From positions 134,960 through 198,959 of the forward strand of contig CAYYYP010000002.1 of the NCBI GenBank assembly GCA_964475985.1: 64,000 bases of DNA, written 5' to 3'. Made by a program: the position numbers and the translations under genes. The DNA comes from CAYYYP01 sp964475985. Lineage in GTDB: Bacteria > Bdellovibrionota > UBA1018 > CAYHWW01. The notes under the pieces were generated by a model, which did not search any database, was not told the origin of the DNA, and worked only from the letters and a program-made list of their open reading frames with translations. The stretch's first letter is position 1, and every line of letters starts with the position of its first letter. Shown here in pieces: positions 62,421 to 64,000 of this stretch.

Positions 62421-64000
62421 ATGAAATCAGTTTCTTCCAGCCAGGCTGGAGCGGGGCCAAAGGCTCACTCATCTACGGAAAAGAAAAAAGCAACCACGCC
62501 CGCGAACAAACATTTAGTAAATGTAAAAGATAAAAAAATTCTGGCTAAGCGAATTGTTCCCGGCCGCAACGAGTGGGAACTGCTTTCTGAATCCAGTCGA
62601 AATGAAATCGAACAGCTGGTGGAAGTTTTAAAAGCGGTAAAACAAGGTGATTTCTCCGTCAGGCTTCCCTATGAGAGGGACGGAATTTTAAGTCGGGCCG
62701 GAGAACTGCTCAACGACATTATTGGCCTAAACGAGCATATGTCGGGCGAGTTTACTCGCGTTGGTAAAATTGTCGGACAAGAAGGACGTATGACGGAACG
62801 AGCATCCGTCGGCCCCGCTAAAGGGAATTGGGCCAGCAGTGTGAATTCTGTCAATCAACTGATTTCTGATCTCGTGGCGCCAACCAATGAAGTTGCGCGG
62901 GTTATTACGGCGGTTGCCAAAGGTGACCTTTCCCAAAAAATGTTTCTTGAAATCGAAGGCCGTCCCGTACGAGGTGAATTTCTTCGCATCGGAACCACGG
63001 TGAATTCCATGGTGGATCAATTAAATTCATTTGCGGCGGAAGTGACCCGGGTGGCTAAAGAGGTGGGTAATGAAGGAAAGCTTGGGGGGCAAGCTGACGT
63101 TAAGGGTGTGTCGGGAACGTGGAAAGATTTAACGGACAACGTGAATGGTCTGGCCGGTAACTTAACGGCGCAGGTTCGAAACATCGCAAAAGTTACGACG
63201 GCCGTTGCCAAAGGTGACTTATCCCAAAAAATTACGGTGGACGCGAAGGGTGAAATTCTAGAACTGAAAAACACCATCAATACCATGGTGGATCAGCTTT
63301 CTTCCTTCGCGGCGGAAGTGACTAGGGTGGCCAAAGAAGTAGGTAATGAAGGAAAACTAGGTGGTCAGGCCGAGGTGCGAGGAGTTTCTGGAACGTGGAA
63401 AGATTTGACGGAGAACGTCAACGTTCTGGCTGGTAACTTAACGAACCAAGTGCGAAACATTGCAAAAGTTACGACGGCGGTTGCCAACGGCGACTTATCC
63501 CAAAAGATTACCGTGGACGCGCGAGGCGAAGTTTATGAATTAAAAAACACCATCAACACCATGGTGGACACGCTGAGATCCTTTGCCGCGGAAGTGAGCC
63601 GGGTGGCCAAAGAGGTGGGTACCGAAGGAAAACTAGGTGGACAGGCTGACGTTAAAGGTGTGGCGGGAACTTGGAAAGACCTTACCGACAACGTGAATAC
63701 CATGGCGTCCAATCTTACGGTTCAGTTGCGAGACGTGTCTAAAGTTTCAACCGCCATTGCAAATGGTGACCTTGGCCAAAAAATTACGGTGGATGTGAAG
63801 GGCGAAATTCTCCAGATCAAAGACGTGATCAACAAGATGGTGGACCAGCTCAATTCCTTTGCCGGTGAAGTGACCCGGGTGGCCAAAGAGGTGGGTACCG
63901 AAGGAAAACTAGGTGGACAAGCCGATGTTAAGGGAGTTGCCGGTACGTGGAAAGATTTGACGGATAACGTGAATGGTCTAGCGAACAATCTTACGGACCA
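62421..64000 (+). CDS. poly-HAMP sensor protein, partial (runs off the end)
   Basis: The frame is open from ATG 62421 to the window end (526 codons). AGGGGG lies 5 bases upstream. Residues 1-50 are Ser/Lys/Ala-rich. From about residue 120 HAMP-like units repeat with 92-residue period, each with 'VTRVAKEVG.EGKLGGQA', 'GTWKDLTDNVN' and 'VAKGDLSQKI' blocks. No transmembrane helix is visible, so this is a soluble protein. This layout is known from fungal group III (Nik1/Os-1) kinases and bacterial poly-HAMP kinases, in which HisKA, ATPase and receivers follow. Those would lie beyond the window. Osmotic or stress sensing is the family role; it is inference here. Confidence 0.9.
   Translation, partial: MKSVSSSQAGAGPKAHSSTEKKKATTPANKHLVNVKDKKILAKRIVPGRNEWELLSESSRNEIEQLVEVLKAVKQGDFSVRLPYERDGILSRAGELLNDIIGLNEHMSGEFTRVGKIVGQEGRMTERASVGPAKGNWASSVNSVNQLISDLVAPTNEVARVITAVAKGDLSQKMFLEIEGRPVRGEFLRIGTTVNSMVDQLNSFAAEVTRVAKEVGNEGKLGGQADVKGVSGTWKDLTDNVNGLAGNLTAQVRNIAKVTTAVAKGDLSQKITVDAKGEILELKNTINTMVDQLSSFAAEVTRVAKEVGNEGKLGGQAEVRGVSGTWKDLTENVNVLAGNLTNQVRNIAKVTTAVANGDLSQKITVDARGEVYELKNTINTMVDTLRSFAAEVSRVAKEVGTEGKLGGQADVKGVAGTWKDLTDNVNTMASNLTVQLRDVSKVSTAIANGDLGQKITVDVKGEILQIKDVINKMVDQLNSFAGEVTRVAKEVGTEGKLGGQADVKGVAGTWKDLTDNVNGLANNLTD
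63042..64000 (+). repeat. 276-bp coding repeats (HAMP units)
   Basis: Equivalent points of consecutive units lie at 63042, 63318, 63594 and 63870, exactly 276 bases (92 codons) apart. They are highly similar at DNA level, suggesting recent duplication or gene conversion. A more divergent unit precedes them (about 62880-63041). Confidence 0.9.

Noticed and set aside
63042..64000. Regular repeats considered as CRISPR or other array
   Set aside because: Period of 276 bases without unique short spacers, and one open frame with HAMP motifs; it is a coding repeat.

Overview
The window reads as chromosome of a Gram-negative, double-membrane bacterium. Supporting genes are gmhA (LPS heptose), two lipobox-type lipoprotein signals, many Sec signal peptides and a MotA/MotB-type pair. 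The abundance of large exported proteins without obvious relatives, MotAB/FliL-like genes away from flagellar operons, and many sensor kinases would suit a Bdellovibrionota or former deltaproteobacterial lineage. That is an inference, because no rRNA or marker phylogeny is available. Coding density is very high. No gene-free stretch exceeds 300 bases, and I see no tRNA, rRNA, CRISPR array, IS element, integrase or prophage gene.

Layout. 1-6.2 kb: exported CYTH-like protein, a small RAMA/DUF4357-like protein, and a kelch-repeat giant coupled to a lipoprotein. 6.2-8.7 kb: a membrane-anchored protein divergent from a motA/motB-like pair; the MotB lacks its ion-binding Asp. 8.9-15.8 kb: exported proteins including an S8 protease and a 1052-residue Cys-rich protein, ending in a 24-bp perfect hairpin. 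16-29 kb: mostly housekeeping genes (trxA, gmhA, RDD protein, polA, a GT28-like glycosyltransferase, glutamate dehydrogenase, a UDG-like protein, RNase D, a GlcD-type FAD oxidase). 29-39 kb, minus strand: accA-gmk-rsh followed by a 2055-residue ORF that joins a degenerate histidine kinase with two receivers to a lipoprotein-like half. 39-43.4 kb: FliL-like protein, DEAD-box helicase plus RRM protein, and an MsrB-MsrA fusion.

43.5-49.9 kb is the most unusual region: four co-directional exported proteins. Two are paralogues whose motif order resembles cholera-toxin-like ADP-ribosyltransferases, one carries two internal hydrophobic segments, and one is an exported HD-domain protein. The HD gene is interrupted by a 100-N scaffold gap flanked by an exact 55-bp duplication; collapsing the duplication restores one ORF.

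50-55 kb: DUF1456 protein, epmC, hutU, an exported phytochelatin-synthase-like protease and a Cys/Met-metabolism PLP enzyme. 55-64 kb: signalling genes. These are a KaiC-like double ATPase coupled to a histidine kinase, an exported protein with a methyltransferase, a REC-GAF-PAS-GAF-kinase, and the start of a poly-HAMP kinase cut by the window end.
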